In this document: positions 34,058 through 42,430 of the stretch, piece by piece
How the letters are laid out: every line of letters starts with the position of its first letter
Position numbering within the stretch: position 1 is the stretch's first letter
Assembly (NCBI RefSeq): GCF_016495725.1
Contig: NZ_CP054705.1
Span: 620,001 to 684,000 of the forward strand
DNA length: 64,000 nt
Origin: Salicibibacter cibarius
GTDB lineage: Bacteria > Bacillota > Bacilli > Bacillales > Marinococcaceae
Direction of reading: 5' to 3'
The notes under the pieces: generated by a model
What the model was told of the DNA's origin: nothing
What the model saw: only the letters and a program-made list of their open reading frames with translations
The model's database searches: none
Position numbers and translations under genes: made by a program

Positions 34058-34552
34058 ATGTTAAAAAAACTATTTAAAAGTAAATCCGATGAAGACACGA
34101 TCGTCGCGCCAATGTCTGGGAAAGTCATCAAACTGGAAGACGTGCCCGATCCAACGTTTTCAGAGAAAATGATGGGCGATGGTGTTGCCATTGAGCCGTC
34201 GGATGGGAAGGTTTTAGCCCCGGTAAAAGGGAAAGTCGTGCAAATTTTTCCGACGAAGCACGCGGTTGGCATTGAAACAGAGCAAGGTGTGGAACTTTTG
34301 ATTCATATTGGATTGGAAACCGTGTCGATGGACGGCGATGGATTTGAAGGCCACGTGGAAGAAAATGATAAAGTGAAGCCAGGCACGCCCCTCGTTACGT
34401 TTGATATGGAGAAAGTGCAGGAAAAAGCAGCCAGCACGATCAGCCCTATAATTATCACGAATGGGCAGGATAAAGATCAAATGGAATTGTCGAATGAAAC
34501 AGAGGTTGAAGCAGGAAAAACAACACTTTTTACGTATCGCAGAGACTCCTGA
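34058..34552 (+). CDS. PTS EIIA-Glc-like protein
   Basis: Protein of 164 residues, ATG 34058 after GGGAG. It carries the glucose-type EIIA pattern: IVAPMSGKVIKLEDVPDPTF, the support histidine H68 (FPTKHAVGI) and the phosphorylated histidine H83 in LLIHIGLET. It would receive phosphate from HPr and pass it to an EIIB domain of a glucose- or N-acetylglucosamine-type permease, which is not nearby. The position directly after moaD is unusual and may only reflect gene order. A terminator overlaps its 3' end. Confidence 0.9.
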   Translation: MLKKLFKSKSDEDTIVAPMSGKVIKLEDVPDPTFSEKMMGDGVAIEPSDGKVLAPVKGKVVQIFPTKHAVGIETEQGVELLIHIGLETVSMDGDGFEGHVEENDKVKPGTPLVTFDMEKVQEKAASTISPIIITNGQDKDQMELSNETEVEAGKTTLFTYRRDS

Positions 34553-34567
34553 TGGGGGTCTTTTTTT
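34541..34567 (+). terminator. Rho-independent terminator after the EIIA gene
   Basis: AGACTCC, a short TGAT-centred loop, GGGGTCT and then seven T form a compact stem that includes the last bases of the EIIA gene. It would end the moa-EIIA transcription unit. Confidence 0.7.
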
Positions 34568-34633
34568 AAGGATTCTAAAATCTTGGCAGCTATAAAACGT
34601 TTATGAAGCTCAGATCGGACGGAGCGCGTTTCG

Positions 34634-34797
34634 GTTGGGCCGTCATGAAGCCCGAAATCGGAGAAAGCGCTCCGTATCGGTCGCCATGAAGCGCTCATGA
34701 AGCCCGAAACTGGAGAAAGTGTCCCGTATCGGTCGCCATGAAACGTTCATGATGCCTGAAAAGAGAGACTACGCCTCCGTGCGGTCGCCATGAAGCA
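34634..34797 (+). repeat. Tandem array of an imperfect 52-bp repeat
   Basis: In the gap 34,568-34,949 a unit of 52 bases is repeated about three times (34634-34685, 34686-34737, 34738-34789), with partial copies at both sides. Each unit begins ATGAAGCG(C/T) and ends CGGTCGCC. The first unit can fold through CCGAAATCGGAG and CTCCGTATCGG. No open frame of note crosses it. The remaining bases of the gap hold the start signals for the next gene and nothing else recognised. Confidence 0.75.
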
Positions 34798-34949
34798 TTA
34801 TAAAGTCTGGAATCAGGTCTATCCCTTCCCCTGTTGACCCTGCAATTGGCTTAGGCCCTGTTTATTGTTAAAAAGCGTTCACTTCGAATGTTGGTCCGGC
34901 CATAACGCGATATGGTAAAATGGTCCTGAGTAAATATTGGAGGCTTACC

Positions 34950-35402
34950 ATGGCTTTGTACGATTGGCTCGTATTTATCCATATATTTTCAGCGATCGCC
35001 GGCATGGGTCCGGGGTTTGCCATGACTTTTATGACCCGTGGTGCACGGACGATGGCGGAGTTAAACCACGCATTTCGATTACGTCATCGATTGCACCGGT
35101 TTGTCATGATTGGCGGGATTTTGCTGCTGATTACCGGGATATGGATGGGTGCTTTGCAGCCCGCGCTTTTTCAGCAAGGTTGGTATATCACGAGTTTAGT
35201 TTTGTTTCTCGTCGCTTTAGCGTTTGGCCCACTCGTGTTGGCGCCTCGATCCAAGCCGGTCAAAGCTATGTTAAACGAACATAAAGGCGATGATATTCCG
35301 GAATCATATTACGCTCATTCCCGAACGCTGTTTTTCTTTGAACATGTCCTCAACAGTCTCTTTTTAATCATTATTGTGCTCATGATTTTGAAGCCTTTTT
35401 AA
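34950..35402 (+). CDS. DUF2269-type four-helix membrane protein
   Basis: Protein of 150 residues, ATG 34950 after TTGGAGG; the upstream in-frame start at 34920 lies before that site. Four hydrophobic segments are seen (about 4-24, 47-68, 76-96, 124-146), with FIHIFSAIAGMGPGFAMTF at the N-terminus as in DUF2269 integral membrane proteins. No function is established. It is followed after 13 bases by another small membrane protein gene. Confidence 0.75.
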   Translation: MALYDWLVFIHIFSAIAGMGPGFAMTFMTRGARTMAELNHAFRLRHRLHRFVMIGGILLLITGIWMGALQPALFQQGWYITSLVLFLVALAFGPLVLAPRSKPVKAMLNEHKGDDIPESYYAHSRTLFFFEHVLNSLFLIIIVLMILKPF

Positions 35403-35415
35403 GTGGGGTGATGAA

Positions 35416-35814
35416 ATGAAACGAATCATTCTCAATATATGTGGCTCAATATCAGTCGCTTTAGGCGTGCTCGGAATTGTACTGCCCTTGTTGCCGACAA
35501 CACCGTTTCTATTGTTAGCGGCAGCTTGCTACGTTAGAAGTTCAGATAAATTGTACCACTGGTTAACCACGAATAAACATTTTGGCCCTTATATAAAAAA
35601 TTACCGTGAAGGAAAAGGGATCCCATTAAAAGCAAAAGTGACGGCAGTCGTGGTTTTATGGGTCTCTTTGGCTTTCACGATCTTTTTAATCATTCCTTTG
35701 ATTAGCATTCAATGGCTTCTGTTTTTCATCGGCGCGTGCGTGACCTGGTATATCCTCAAGCAAAAGACACTATATTTAAGCGAAGCGTCGCGCAACGAAC
35801 AACAGACTGAATGA
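35416..35814 (+). CDS. DUF454 (YbaN-like) membrane protein
   Basis: Protein of 132 residues starting behind AGTGGGGTG. The segments GSISVALGVLGIVLPLLPTT, PFLLLAAACYVRSS and the NYREGKGIPLKAKV loop are characteristic of the DUF454 family of inner membrane proteins. Two or three membrane segments. No function is known. Its 3' end overlaps the end of the convergent modB gene by 39 bases. Confidence 0.85.
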   Translation: MKRIILNICGSISVALGVLGIVLPLLPTTPFLLLAAACYVRSSDKLYHWLTTNKHFGPYIKNYREGKGIPLKAKVTAVVVLWVSLAFTIFLIIPLISIQWLLFFIGACVTWYILKQKTLYLSEASRNEQQTE

Positions 35815-36426
35815 TAATAATACAATCACGATTACCCACGCCCAGGCAAGTGTCGTGTCCCCGGCTTCCAACGCTGTAAAGATGGCGATCGGCATCGTTT
35901 GCGTACGACCTGGAATATTGCCCGCGAACATAAAAGTGGCTCCGAATTCGCCGAGCGCCCGGGAAAAGCTGAGGATGAGACCGGTGACGAGGGAACGGGA
36001 AATCAATGGCAGCGAAATATAAATAAATACTTGCCATTCATTAGCCCCGCTCACCCGTGCTGCTTCCTCGATTTCAGGTTCGATTGCTCCCATTCCAGTC
36101 TTGACGGCTTGATACATGAAAGGGAAACCGACAACGACGGCGACGAACACGGTTGCACTCCATGTAAACATCAGGGACTGTTCGAAGAAGAAATCAAGGA
36201 TTTGCCCTGCCCATCCGCTTGAACCAAAAATAATAATGAACAAAAAACCGATAACGGTTGGCGGCAGGACGGTAGGGAGCATAAACAGCGTCTCTACAGC
36301 CGTTTTGCCCGGGAAGCGCGTGCGAAACATCCAGCGGCCGAGGAGCGTGCCGAGCACAAAGATGATGACGAGCGCTGTAAAGGCGGTCTGAACTGAGATC
36401 AAGACCGGGCTCCAAAATTCATTCAT
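35776..36426 (-). CDS. modB: Molybdate ABC transporter permease ModB
   Basis: Protein of 216 residues, about five or six hydrophobic segments, with the ABC permease EAA-type loop EAARVSGANEWQVFIYISLP and the ModB-like RALGEFGATFMFAGNIPGRT and TMPIAIFTALEAGD. The start overlaps the modA stop by 4 bases. It would form the membrane channel for molybdate import. No modC ATPase gene follows; the next gene in that direction is on the other strand. Confidence 0.93.
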   Translation of the reverse strand: MNEFWSPVLISVQTAFTALVIIFVLGTLLGRWMFRTRFPGKTAVETLFMLPTVLPPTVIGFLFIIIFGSSGWAGQILDFFFEQSLMFTWSATVFVAVVVGFPFMYQAVKTGMGAIEPEIEEAARVSGANEWQVFIYISLPLISRSLVTGLILSFSRALGEFGATFMFAGNIPGRTQTMPIAIFTALEAGDTTLAWAWVIVIVLLSFSLLFVARRFA

Positions 36427-37229
36427 TCTTCGACCACCTCGTATCCATATGCTTCGTAGACGTCTTTGGCTTCATCACTGACGAGATAATCATAAATCTT
36501 CGCAGCGGCTTCCGGATGATCCGTGTCACGGACGATGCCGATGGGGTATAAAATGTCAGCGTGCAGATTTGCACTAATCGTCTCCCTCGTTTCGACCCGA
36601 TTAGAAGCTTCTGCATCCGTTTTAAACACAAATCCTGCATCTACACTGTTTTCTTCATTGTACGTGAGCACTTGTCGAACGCTCCTAGCTTGTACGATGT
36701 TATCTTCTAATTCCTCCCACATGTGCATGTTTTCCAACGCTTCTTTTGCGAATGTTCCTGCAGGTACACTTTCGGGAGTGCCTATGGCAATGGTTGCAAT
36801 GTTTGCTTTTGTTAGCTCTTCGACAGCGTCGATGGGCGTTTTTGTATTCGTGGGTTGGATTAAAACGAGATCGTTTGTCAGCAAATGTTCCGCTTGTTCC
36901 GGCTTGATTTTATCCGCTTCGACTAACGCGTTGAAATCCGCTTCCGATGCCGATAAAAAAATATCGAAGGGGGCGCCTTGCTCAATTTGCCGTTGCAATG
37001 ATCCCGATCCGCCAAATTGAAAGACGACGTCAATGTGTTCTTCTTGGTTTTCGATTTCTTTTTCCAAATCCCGAAGTGCATCTTGCATGCTGCTAGCTGC
37101 AGCTACCTGAATTTCGACGGTATCGTCTTCCTCCATTGAACAGGCGGAAAATAGCGTCAGCATGATTATGTAAAGAGAAGCCTTCAGAGGAGACCGAAGA
37201 CTTCTAAGCAAGGGCAAGAATTTTTTCAT
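36423..37229 (-). CDS. modA: Molybdate-binding lipoprotein ModA
   Basis: Protein of 268 residues. The start at 37229 (MKKFLPLL) is preferred; the longer frame to 37259 has no better ribosome site. A lipobox FSAC precedes the mature protein, then VQVAAASSMQDALRDLEKEI (here IQVAAASS), FGGSGSLQRQIEQGAPFDIF and a DAGFVFKTDA segment, the ModA ligand-site pattern. It would deliver molybdate to ModB, supplying the four or more molybdoenzymes encoded around it. Confidence 0.93.
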   Translation of the reverse strand: MKKFLPLLRSLRSPLKASLYIIMLTLFSACSMEEDDTVEIQVAAASSMQDALRDLEKEIENQEEHIDVVFQFGGSGSLQRQIEQGAPFDIFLSASEADFNALVEADKIKPEQAEHLLTNDLVLIQPTNTKTPIDAVEELTKANIATIAIGTPESVPAGTFAKEALENMHMWEELEDNIVQARSVRQVLTYNEENSVDAGFVFKTDAEASNRVETRETISANLHADILYPIGIVRDTDHPEAAAKIYDYLVSDEAKDVYEAYGYEVVEE

Positions 37230-37431
37230 TTCGTTCTTTTCGCTCCCGGGTTTCTGCAAGGTCGTATTTTTTCAATAAATGGAAGAGTTCGTTTAACGTT
37301 TCCTGGGATTGTTCCTGATTCAACAGGTGAGCGGCTTTAACATAAATGTTTTCCGGTAAATAAGGGTGTTGGTTGTCCAGTTTCTCTTTGACCTGTTCCG
37401 GTGTGTGGTCGATTGGGCAAGAAGACGCCAT
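37204..37431 (-). CDS. Small protein of unknown function upstream of modA
   Basis: Protein of 75 residues (MASSCPIDHTPEQVKEKLDN to KILALA). The start at 37431 follows AAAGGAG; longer starts have none. It is largely helical and charged, with one cysteine near the N-terminus, and no family was recognised. It overlaps the modA start by 26 bases, so the two are probably co-translated, and it may be a regulatory or accessory protein of molybdate uptake. Confidence 0.7.
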   Translation of the reverse strand: MASSCPIDHTPEQVKEKLDNQHPYLPENIYVKAAHLLNQEQSQETLNELFHLLKKYDLAETRERKERNEKILALA

Positions 37432-37530
37432 GATGGGACACTCCTTTCTTTGTTCCATTATTCCACAGATGGCAGTGGATGAAAAGATATCGCTGTATGT
37501 TAAAATGGAGATGAACAAAGGAGTGGTACG

Positions 37531-38226
37531 ATGAAACGCGCAGGTATTGTGGGCGGTCTCGGACCGGAATCGACGGTGGATTATTACCAGTCATTTATCC
37601 ATATGTATCAGGAAAACGTGAGCAGTAATAAAGTGCTGCCTGAACTTTTTATTAACAGTATTAACATGTATAATATCTTCCATTATATTAGCGAAAATCA
37701 AATGGATGAATTAGTCAATTATGTCGGCGGCGCGGCGCAAAAATTGGAGGAGATCGGCGCCGATTTTGTGATTATCGCGGCCAACACGCCGCACATCGTC
37801 TTTGATGAGGTGCGCGAGCAGGTCAACGTGCCGATGATCAGCATCGTGGAAGCGACCTATGCCAAAGCAGATGAGCGAGGATTGCAAAATGTAGGATTGC
37901 TTGGTACGAAATTCACGATGGAACATGATTTTTTTAAAAAACCTTTTTTGGCAAGCGATAAAAAAATCGTCGTCCCGACGGAACATGAACAAGCATTTCT
38001 GCACGAAAAAATTGTGGATGAATTGGAAAATGGCATCGTAAAACAAGACACGAAGGACGCGTTTCTGAAAATCATTAACCGGATGATTGGGGAAGAAAAC
38101 CTCGACGGTCTGATTTTAGGCTGCACGGAATTGCCGATGATTTTGAATAAAGACGATGTTGATGTTGCCCTGTTGGATACAATGGAGATTCACGTCGACA
38201 AAATGGTAGAGCAGGTTTTCGAATGA
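37531..38226 (+). CDS. Aspartate/glutamate racemase family protein (RacX-like)
   Basis: Protein of 231 residues starting MKRAGIVGGLGPESTVDYYQ, the usual start of amino acid racemases of this family. The two catalytic positions are different: the first reads AANTPH, with threonine (where relatives have cysteine or Thr), and the second is GCTELP with cysteine. The one-cysteine pattern is seen in YgeA/RacX-type broad-range racemases. The likely role is D-amino acid production, possibly for cell wall or signalling. It overlaps the next small gene by 4 bases. Confidence 0.83.
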   Translation: MKRAGIVGGLGPESTVDYYQSFIHMYQENVSSNKVLPELFINSINMYNIFHYISENQMDELVNYVGGAAQKLEEIGADFVIIAANTPHIVFDEVREQVNVPMISIVEATYAKADERGLQNVGLLGTKFTMEHDFFKKPFLASDKKIVVPTEHEQAFLHEKIVDELENGIVKQDTKDAFLKIINRMIGEENLDGLILGCTELPMILNKDDVDVALLDTMEIHVDKMVEQVFE

Positions 38227-38348
38227 AAGAATGGGTCGGAACGTGCTCCCGATGCGAAAAAGATGTCTATTGTCTGGATGGTTTCCTGAACGGCGTTTAT
38301 AAAGACGGCAAACTCTATTGTTTTCCTTGCGAAAATGAAGAAGAATAA
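38223..38348 (+). CDS. 41-residue protein with two CxxC pairs
   Basis: ATG 38223 overlaps the racemase stop (ATGA), and the frame runs 41 codons to TAA at 38346-38348. The sequence contains CSRC near residue 8 and CFPC near residue 35, with one further cysteine (YCLDG), so it could hold one zinc ion as a mini zinc ribbon. The coupled start, the codon use and the terminator just after it support that it is a real gene. No function is known. Confidence 0.7.
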   Translation: MKEWVGTCSRCEKDVYCLDGFLNGVYKDGKLYCFPCENEEE

Positions 38349-38349
38349 A

Positions 38350-38386
38350 GCCTGTGAGGTGCTACGCAACCTCATGGGCTTTTTTT
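38350..38386 (+). terminator. Rho-independent terminator after the racemase unit
   Basis: GCCTGTGAGGT (38350-38360), an 8-base loop, ACCTCATGGGC (38369-38379) and seven T. Two non-Watson-Crick positions are tolerated as G-U pairs or a small bulge. Confidence 0.85.
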
Positions 38387-38387
38387 A

Positions 38388-38547
38388 GTAGGTAAGAAAG
38401 TATAAATCAACTTTCTTACCTACATAAGTGCAACTAAGGCTTTTCGCCATAAAAGCTTGGCGAAAAGCCAAGTTTTCTAATACCAATCCCACCTCCAATC
38501 TCTAGAAAATTAGGGAGTCTCCCGCGATGAATCGGGATATTCCCTAA
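38388..38547. repeat. Three consecutive inverted repeats before the nitrate reductase-like operon
   Basis: Between the terminator and the next gene lie three hairpins in a row: GTAGGTAAGAAAGT (38388-38401 with 38410-38423, perfect), GGCTTTTCGCC (38438-38448 with 38459-38469, perfect), and TTAGGGA with TCCCTAA (38510-38547, with inner TCCCG and CGGGA arms). The last lies 62 bases before the operon's first gene and could be an operator. None has a proper T-tract. Confidence 0.55.
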
Positions 38548-38609
38548 TACCCCCCGGAGACGCTCTCTTCCTATAATAAAAGTATCACGGACTTCAAGGG
38601 AGAATGCAT

Positions 38610-39695
38610 ATGGAAACAATGAATGAGACCCCTATTAAAAGGTCTCAACGGCCACGCTTACATATTTTTGCTTCGAAATTTGCCAAAGCGATGTTTATCA
38701 CCATCATGGCTATTGCGGTTTTATCGTTTATCGGCACGCGAATGTTCACGCATGTGGATTTGAATTTGTACGGCTATATGGTAGGAACGGTCGTGTTTCT
38801 TGGCGGGATGTTTTACCGCTTTATCGCCTGGTCGGAACGGCCACCGACGAAAATTTTGTTGAAAAAAGGAATTCGTGTGTTGTTTTTGGGTTCCACTCCG
38901 AAAACAACCGTTGAACATCTGGGAACGTATCGATTTATTTGGAATCGAGGCCTTTATCGCTGGATCCAGCACGTGATGTTGGGATGGGGGACGATTCTCG
39001 CCTGCCTGATCACCTTCCCGCTCGTGTTCGGTTGGATGTATTTCACGATGGAAGAAAACGGCACGTACACCGTTGTCGCCATGGGAATGAACCTTATGCA
39101 AATCAGCGCGGATGGCGTTATGATCTTCCTGTTTTCCAACGGGCTGAATATTGCCGGGGTGATGGTGACGATTGGCGCTGCCATGGCCATTTACAGGCGT
39201 CGGAAAAACATGCAGGCAAGGGCTGAACAAAGCTTTCTTTACGATTATTTGCCGTTGTATCTTCTTTTGTTTGTCAGTGTCACAGGATTGCTCTTAACCT
39301 TCAGCAACATTGCTTTACACGGCTGGGGGCATTATACGATGTCGCTCATTCACCAGTTTTCCGTCATTGTCACGTTGATTTATGTGCCGTTTGGAAAGCT
39401 TGCCCACGTGCCCTTCCGTCCGCTCAGCATTTTTGCAAAAAATTATCGGGAACATTACGGCAACCAATCCATGAAAAAATGTAAAGTTTGCGGCGAAAAT
39501 TTCGTTTCTACGGAACAGTCCAATGACGTGATCGATGTTCTGAAGATGAACAACATTGATTTTCAAATGGAGGATGGCTTCCATTTAGCCGAACTTTGCC
39601 TGCCGTGCCGCAGAAAGTACCGTTTGTCGAGATTTTCAGGTGTTCCCACTCATGGGATCAAAGCTAAGGAGGCCAATCAGCATGCCGAAGGATAA
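38610..39695 (+). CDS. Membrane subunit of a molybdoenzyme complex, with zinc-ribbon tail
   Basis: Protein of 361 residues. ATG 38610 is preferred because AAGGGAG is 7 bases upstream; ATG 38604 is too close. It has five or six hydrophobic segments (about 28-45, 55-75, 124-150, 165-195, 222-245, 255-275) with histidines in and near them (for example QHVMLGWG, HGWGHYTM, IHQFSV), as in NarI-type or heterodisulfide-reductase-E-type cytochrome b subunits. The C-terminal part carries CKVC and LCLPC, a likely metal site. It is the first gene of the operon and overlaps the catalytic gene by 14 bases. It probably oxidises quinol for the enzyme; the haem assignment is inference. Confidence 0.7.
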   Translation: METMNETPIKRSQRPRLHIFASKFAKAMFITIMAIAVLSFIGTRMFTHVDLNLYGYMVGTVVFLGGMFYRFIAWSERPPTKILLKKGIRVLFLGSTPKTTVEHLGTYRFIWNRGLYRWIQHVMLGWGTILACLITFPLVFGWMYFTMEENGTYTVVAMGMNLMQISADGVMIFLFSNGLNIAGVMVTIGAAMAIYRRRKNMQARAEQSFLYDYLPLYLLLFVSVTGLLLTFSNIALHGWGHYTMSLIHQFSVIVTLIYVPFGKLAHVPFRPLSIFAKNYREHYGNQSMKKCKVCGENFVSTEQSNDVIDVLKMNNIDFQMEDGFHLAELCLPCRRKYRLSRFSGVPTHGIKAKEANQHAEG

Positions 39696-41847
39696 ATTTT
39701 TTCGGGATATAGAAAATATGCATCATCCCGATGAAACGTTAGTAAAAACGCATTGCAGTTATTGCGGGATGCAATGCGGGATGAACTTAAGGGTGAATAC
39801 GAAAACGAATAAAATCATTGGTGTGGAACCTCGTTACGATTGGCCGGTAACGGTTGGGAAAATGTGCCCGAAAGGCGTGACCGCCTATCAGCAAACGAAT
39901 CATGAGGATCGTATCCTCCGCCCGCTCATTCGCGATGATGCTTCTTTAAAAGGAACGAAAGAAGGATTTCGCGAGGCGAGCTGGGAAGAAGCCTACGATA
40001 AAATCACCGACAATTTCAAGCAACTGCAAACACGTTACGGGAAAAACAGCCTTTCCGTGTTTAGCGGCGTATCAATGACAAATGAAAAATGTTATTTAAC
40101 CGGTAAGTTCGCGCGCGTCGCGCTCGGGACGAAATACATCGACTACAACGGACGCTTTTGCATGTCCAGTGCCGCCGGCGGATTTTTACGATCGTTCGGG
40201 GTCGATCGGGGCTCGACGTTGCCATGGACCGACATTCACGAGACCGATTGTCTATTCATCGCCGGGAGCAACACAGCGGATTGCCATCCGACGTCAATGT
40301 TTCGCGTTTGGGAAGTGCAAACAAGAGGCGGTTACCTTATTGTCGCCGATCCCCGTGAAACTCCGATCGCGAGGCGGGCCGACATTCACCTTGATTTACG
40401 GCCGGGCACGGATCTTGCGCTCGCGAACGGCATTTTGCATCTTTTGATAAAAAATAACGATACAGACGATGCTTTCGTGGAAAAGCACACGAACGGTTTT
40501 GAAGAAACAAAAGAAGTGGTGAAATCTTTCACTCCGGAATACACAAGTGAGATCACCGGTATAGAGAAGGATAAAATTATCCGTGCCGCACACATTTACG
40601 GAAAAGCCCCGAACGCAATTGTCATGTTCGCACGCGGCATTGAGCAGCAGCGTAAAGGGGTCGATAACGTGTCGGCTTATACGAACCTTGCGCTCGTCAC
40701 CGGGAAAATCGGGCGCCCGAAAGCCGGCGTCGCTACGTTTACCGGTCAGGGGAACGGGCAAGGCGGACGAGAACACGGTCAGAAATCAGATCTGCTCCCG
40801 GGCTACAGAAAGATTACCGACCCGGAGAATGTCAAAGCCGTGAGCGAAGTATGGGGCATTGACCCGGAAGAAATGCCGGAAGAAGGCGTTTCCGCTTACG
40901 AGATGATCGAGTTGATGGCGCAAAAAGAGATTCGCGGATTGTACTTATTATGCTCGAACCCTGCCGTTTCTGCGCCCAATCTCAATTTTGTCAAACAAGC
41001 ATTGAAAACCCTTGATTTTATGGTCTGTTCCGACTTTTTTATATCCGAATCGGCGGAGTTTGCCGACGTGATTTTGCCGGCAGTAAGTTGGTCGGAAGAT
41101 GAAGGCACGGTCACTAATCTTGAAGGGCGGATCATTAAAATCAACAAAGCGCAAGAACCAATCGGAGAATCAAAGCCGGATTGGCAAATGCAAGTTGAAC
41201 TTGCGGAACGGTTGGACAGAGGACAATATTTTACGCATTTGCAAACGGCTGAGGATATAGCTGATGAATTTAGGCGCGCCACCAAAGGCGGGGTCGCCGA
41301 TTATTACGGGGCAACCTGGGACAAAATCGATAAACAGGATGGTGTCTTTTGGCCTTGTATAGATGAAAAAGACACGGGAACACCTCACATGTTTCTAGAC
41401 AAGACATTTTATCATCCCGACGGAAAGGCAAAAATTTGCGCCCTTCCTTACCGCGGAGCCGGCGAAGAACCGGATGGGGACTACCCACTGTATTTAACGA
41501 CCGGGCGTGTCGTCTATCATTATTTATCCGGCAACCAGACCCGCCGAATTCCGTTTCTCTCCGATATGGCCCCGGAGCCTTATGTGGAGATGCATCCGGA
41601 TACGGCTCGCGCATACGGATTGGCGCACGAGGAAGCGGTTCGGCTCACGACGCGGAGAGGGGCAACAGTGTTTAAAGTGAAAATCACCGAGGCCATTCGT
41701 CCGGATACGCTGTTCGTCCCCTATCATTATGGCCATGAAGAAGCGATTAACTTGTTAACGAACGCAGCGCTTGACCCCATCTCGAGGATGCCCGAGTTCA
41801 AAGTTTGCGCGGTACGCATGCACAAATTGGAAGCTGAGAAGGTGTAG
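39682..41847 (+). CDS. Molybdopterin oxidoreductase catalytic subunit (nitrate reductase-like, NarB/NasC type)
   Basis: Protein of 721 residues. ATG 39682 follows AAGGAGG. An N-terminal 4Fe-4S site uses C25, C28, C32 and C62 (CSYCGMQC and KMCPKG). The molybdenum ligand is probably C160 in NGRFCMSSAAGG. Further marks are FIAGSNTADCHPT, GQGNGQGGREHGQKSD and LPAVSWSEDEGTVTNLEGR. There is no twin-arginine signal, so the enzyme is cytoplasmic. The family includes assimilatory nitrate reductases and formate dehydrogenases; the NarK-like and NreA-like neighbours point to nitrate. Confidence 0.85.
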   Translation: MPKDKFFRDIENMHHPDETLVKTHCSYCGMQCGMNLRVNTKTNKIIGVEPRYDWPVTVGKMCPKGVTAYQQTNHEDRILRPLIRDDASLKGTKEGFREASWEEAYDKITDNFKQLQTRYGKNSLSVFSGVSMTNEKCYLTGKFARVALGTKYIDYNGRFCMSSAAGGFLRSFGVDRGSTLPWTDIHETDCLFIAGSNTADCHPTSMFRVWEVQTRGGYLIVADPRETPIARRADIHLDLRPGTDLALANGILHLLIKNNDTDDAFVEKHTNGFEETKEVVKSFTPEYTSEITGIEKDKIIRAAHIYGKAPNAIVMFARGIEQQRKGVDNVSAYTNLALVTGKIGRPKAGVATFTGQGNGQGGREHGQKSDLLPGYRKITDPENVKAVSEVWGIDPEEMPEEGVSAYEMIELMAQKEIRGLYLLCSNPAVSAPNLNFVKQALKTLDFMVCSDFFISESAEFADVILPAVSWSEDEGTVTNLEGRIIKINKAQEPIGESKPDWQMQVELAERLDRGQYFTHLQTAEDIADEFRRATKGGVADYYGATWDKIDKQDGVFWPCIDEKDTGTPHMFLDKTFYHPDGKAKICALPYRGAGEEPDGDYPLYLTTGRVVYHYLSGNQTRRIPFLSDMAPEPYVEMHPDTARAYGLAHEEAVRLTTRRGATVFKVKITEAIRPDTLFVPYHYGHEEAINLLTNAALDPISRMPEFKVCAVRMHKLEAEKV

Positions 41848-41850
41848 ATC

Positions 41851-42414
41851 ATGATGAAAAGAAGACTGTATATCGAACTGGAAAATTGCATTGGCTGCCG
41901 CGCTTGCCTGGCGGCTTGCACGCAATGCGGCGGTCATGAACAACGCAACCGCAATTATGTGTATGACATCAATCCGTTTGTGGACACGCAGACGATGCCG
42001 CTCATGTGTTTGCACTGTGAAGACCCGCCTTGTGCCCGCAGTTGCCCGGCACAAGCGATTCAAATTCATGAATCGGGAGCCGTATTGTCGGCCATGGCGG
42101 AGAAATGCATTGGTTGTCAAAATTGCACGATTGCTTGTCCTTACGGCATTCCTAAATTTGATGAAGAACAAAACCTAATGTATAAATGCGACCTTTGCAT
42201 TGATCGCACGCAATATGACATCCCGCCGATGTGCGCCAGCGTGTGTCCGTCGAATACATTGCAATGGCTCACGGAAGAAGAAATCGAGAACAAACAGCGC
42301 CGTCATGATCTGGATAACGGCAAATGGGTGGCGAGCATGCCGCCTTTGGAAAACGAAACGAACGTGAAAATTAATCTTCCCGGTATTTTGCAGGGGACGG
42401 AAAAACTGTTTTAA
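41851..42414 (+). CDS. Four-cluster 4Fe-4S electron transfer subunit
   Basis: Protein of 187 residues with four cysteine groups, as in DmsB/NrfC/PsrB-type subunits: CIGCRACLAAC, CLHCEDPPCARSC, CIGCQNCTIAC and CDLC followed by CASVC. It starts 3 bases after the catalytic gene. It would pass electrons between the membrane subunit and the molybdopterin subunit. NarH, the classical partner of respiratory nitrate reductase, is more than twice as long, so this is not a standard Nar complex. Confidence 0.9.
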   Translation: MMKRRLYIELENCIGCRACLAACTQCGGHEQRNRNYVYDINPFVDTQTMPLMCLHCEDPPCARSCPAQAIQIHESGAVLSAMAEKCIGCQNCTIACPYGIPKFDEEQNLMYKCDLCIDRTQYDIPPMCASVCPSNTLQWLTEEEIENKQRRHDLDNGKWVASMPPLENETNVKINLPGILQGTEKLF

Positions 42415-42430
42415 AAGGGGGGCGACGAAA

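Noticed and set aside
34601-34949. Hidden small gene in the gap before the DUF2269 gene
   Set aside because: Frames are short and dictated by the 52-bp repeats; none has a ribosome site.
36523-37020. Plus-strand open frame opposite modA (165 codons)
   Set aside because: modA is strongly supported on the minus strand by lipobox, ligand motifs and coupling to modB.
38721-39230. Minus-strand open frame opposite the membrane subunit (169 codons)
   Set aside because: Histidine- and arginine-rich shadow with no start signal; the plus-strand gene has coupled neighbours.
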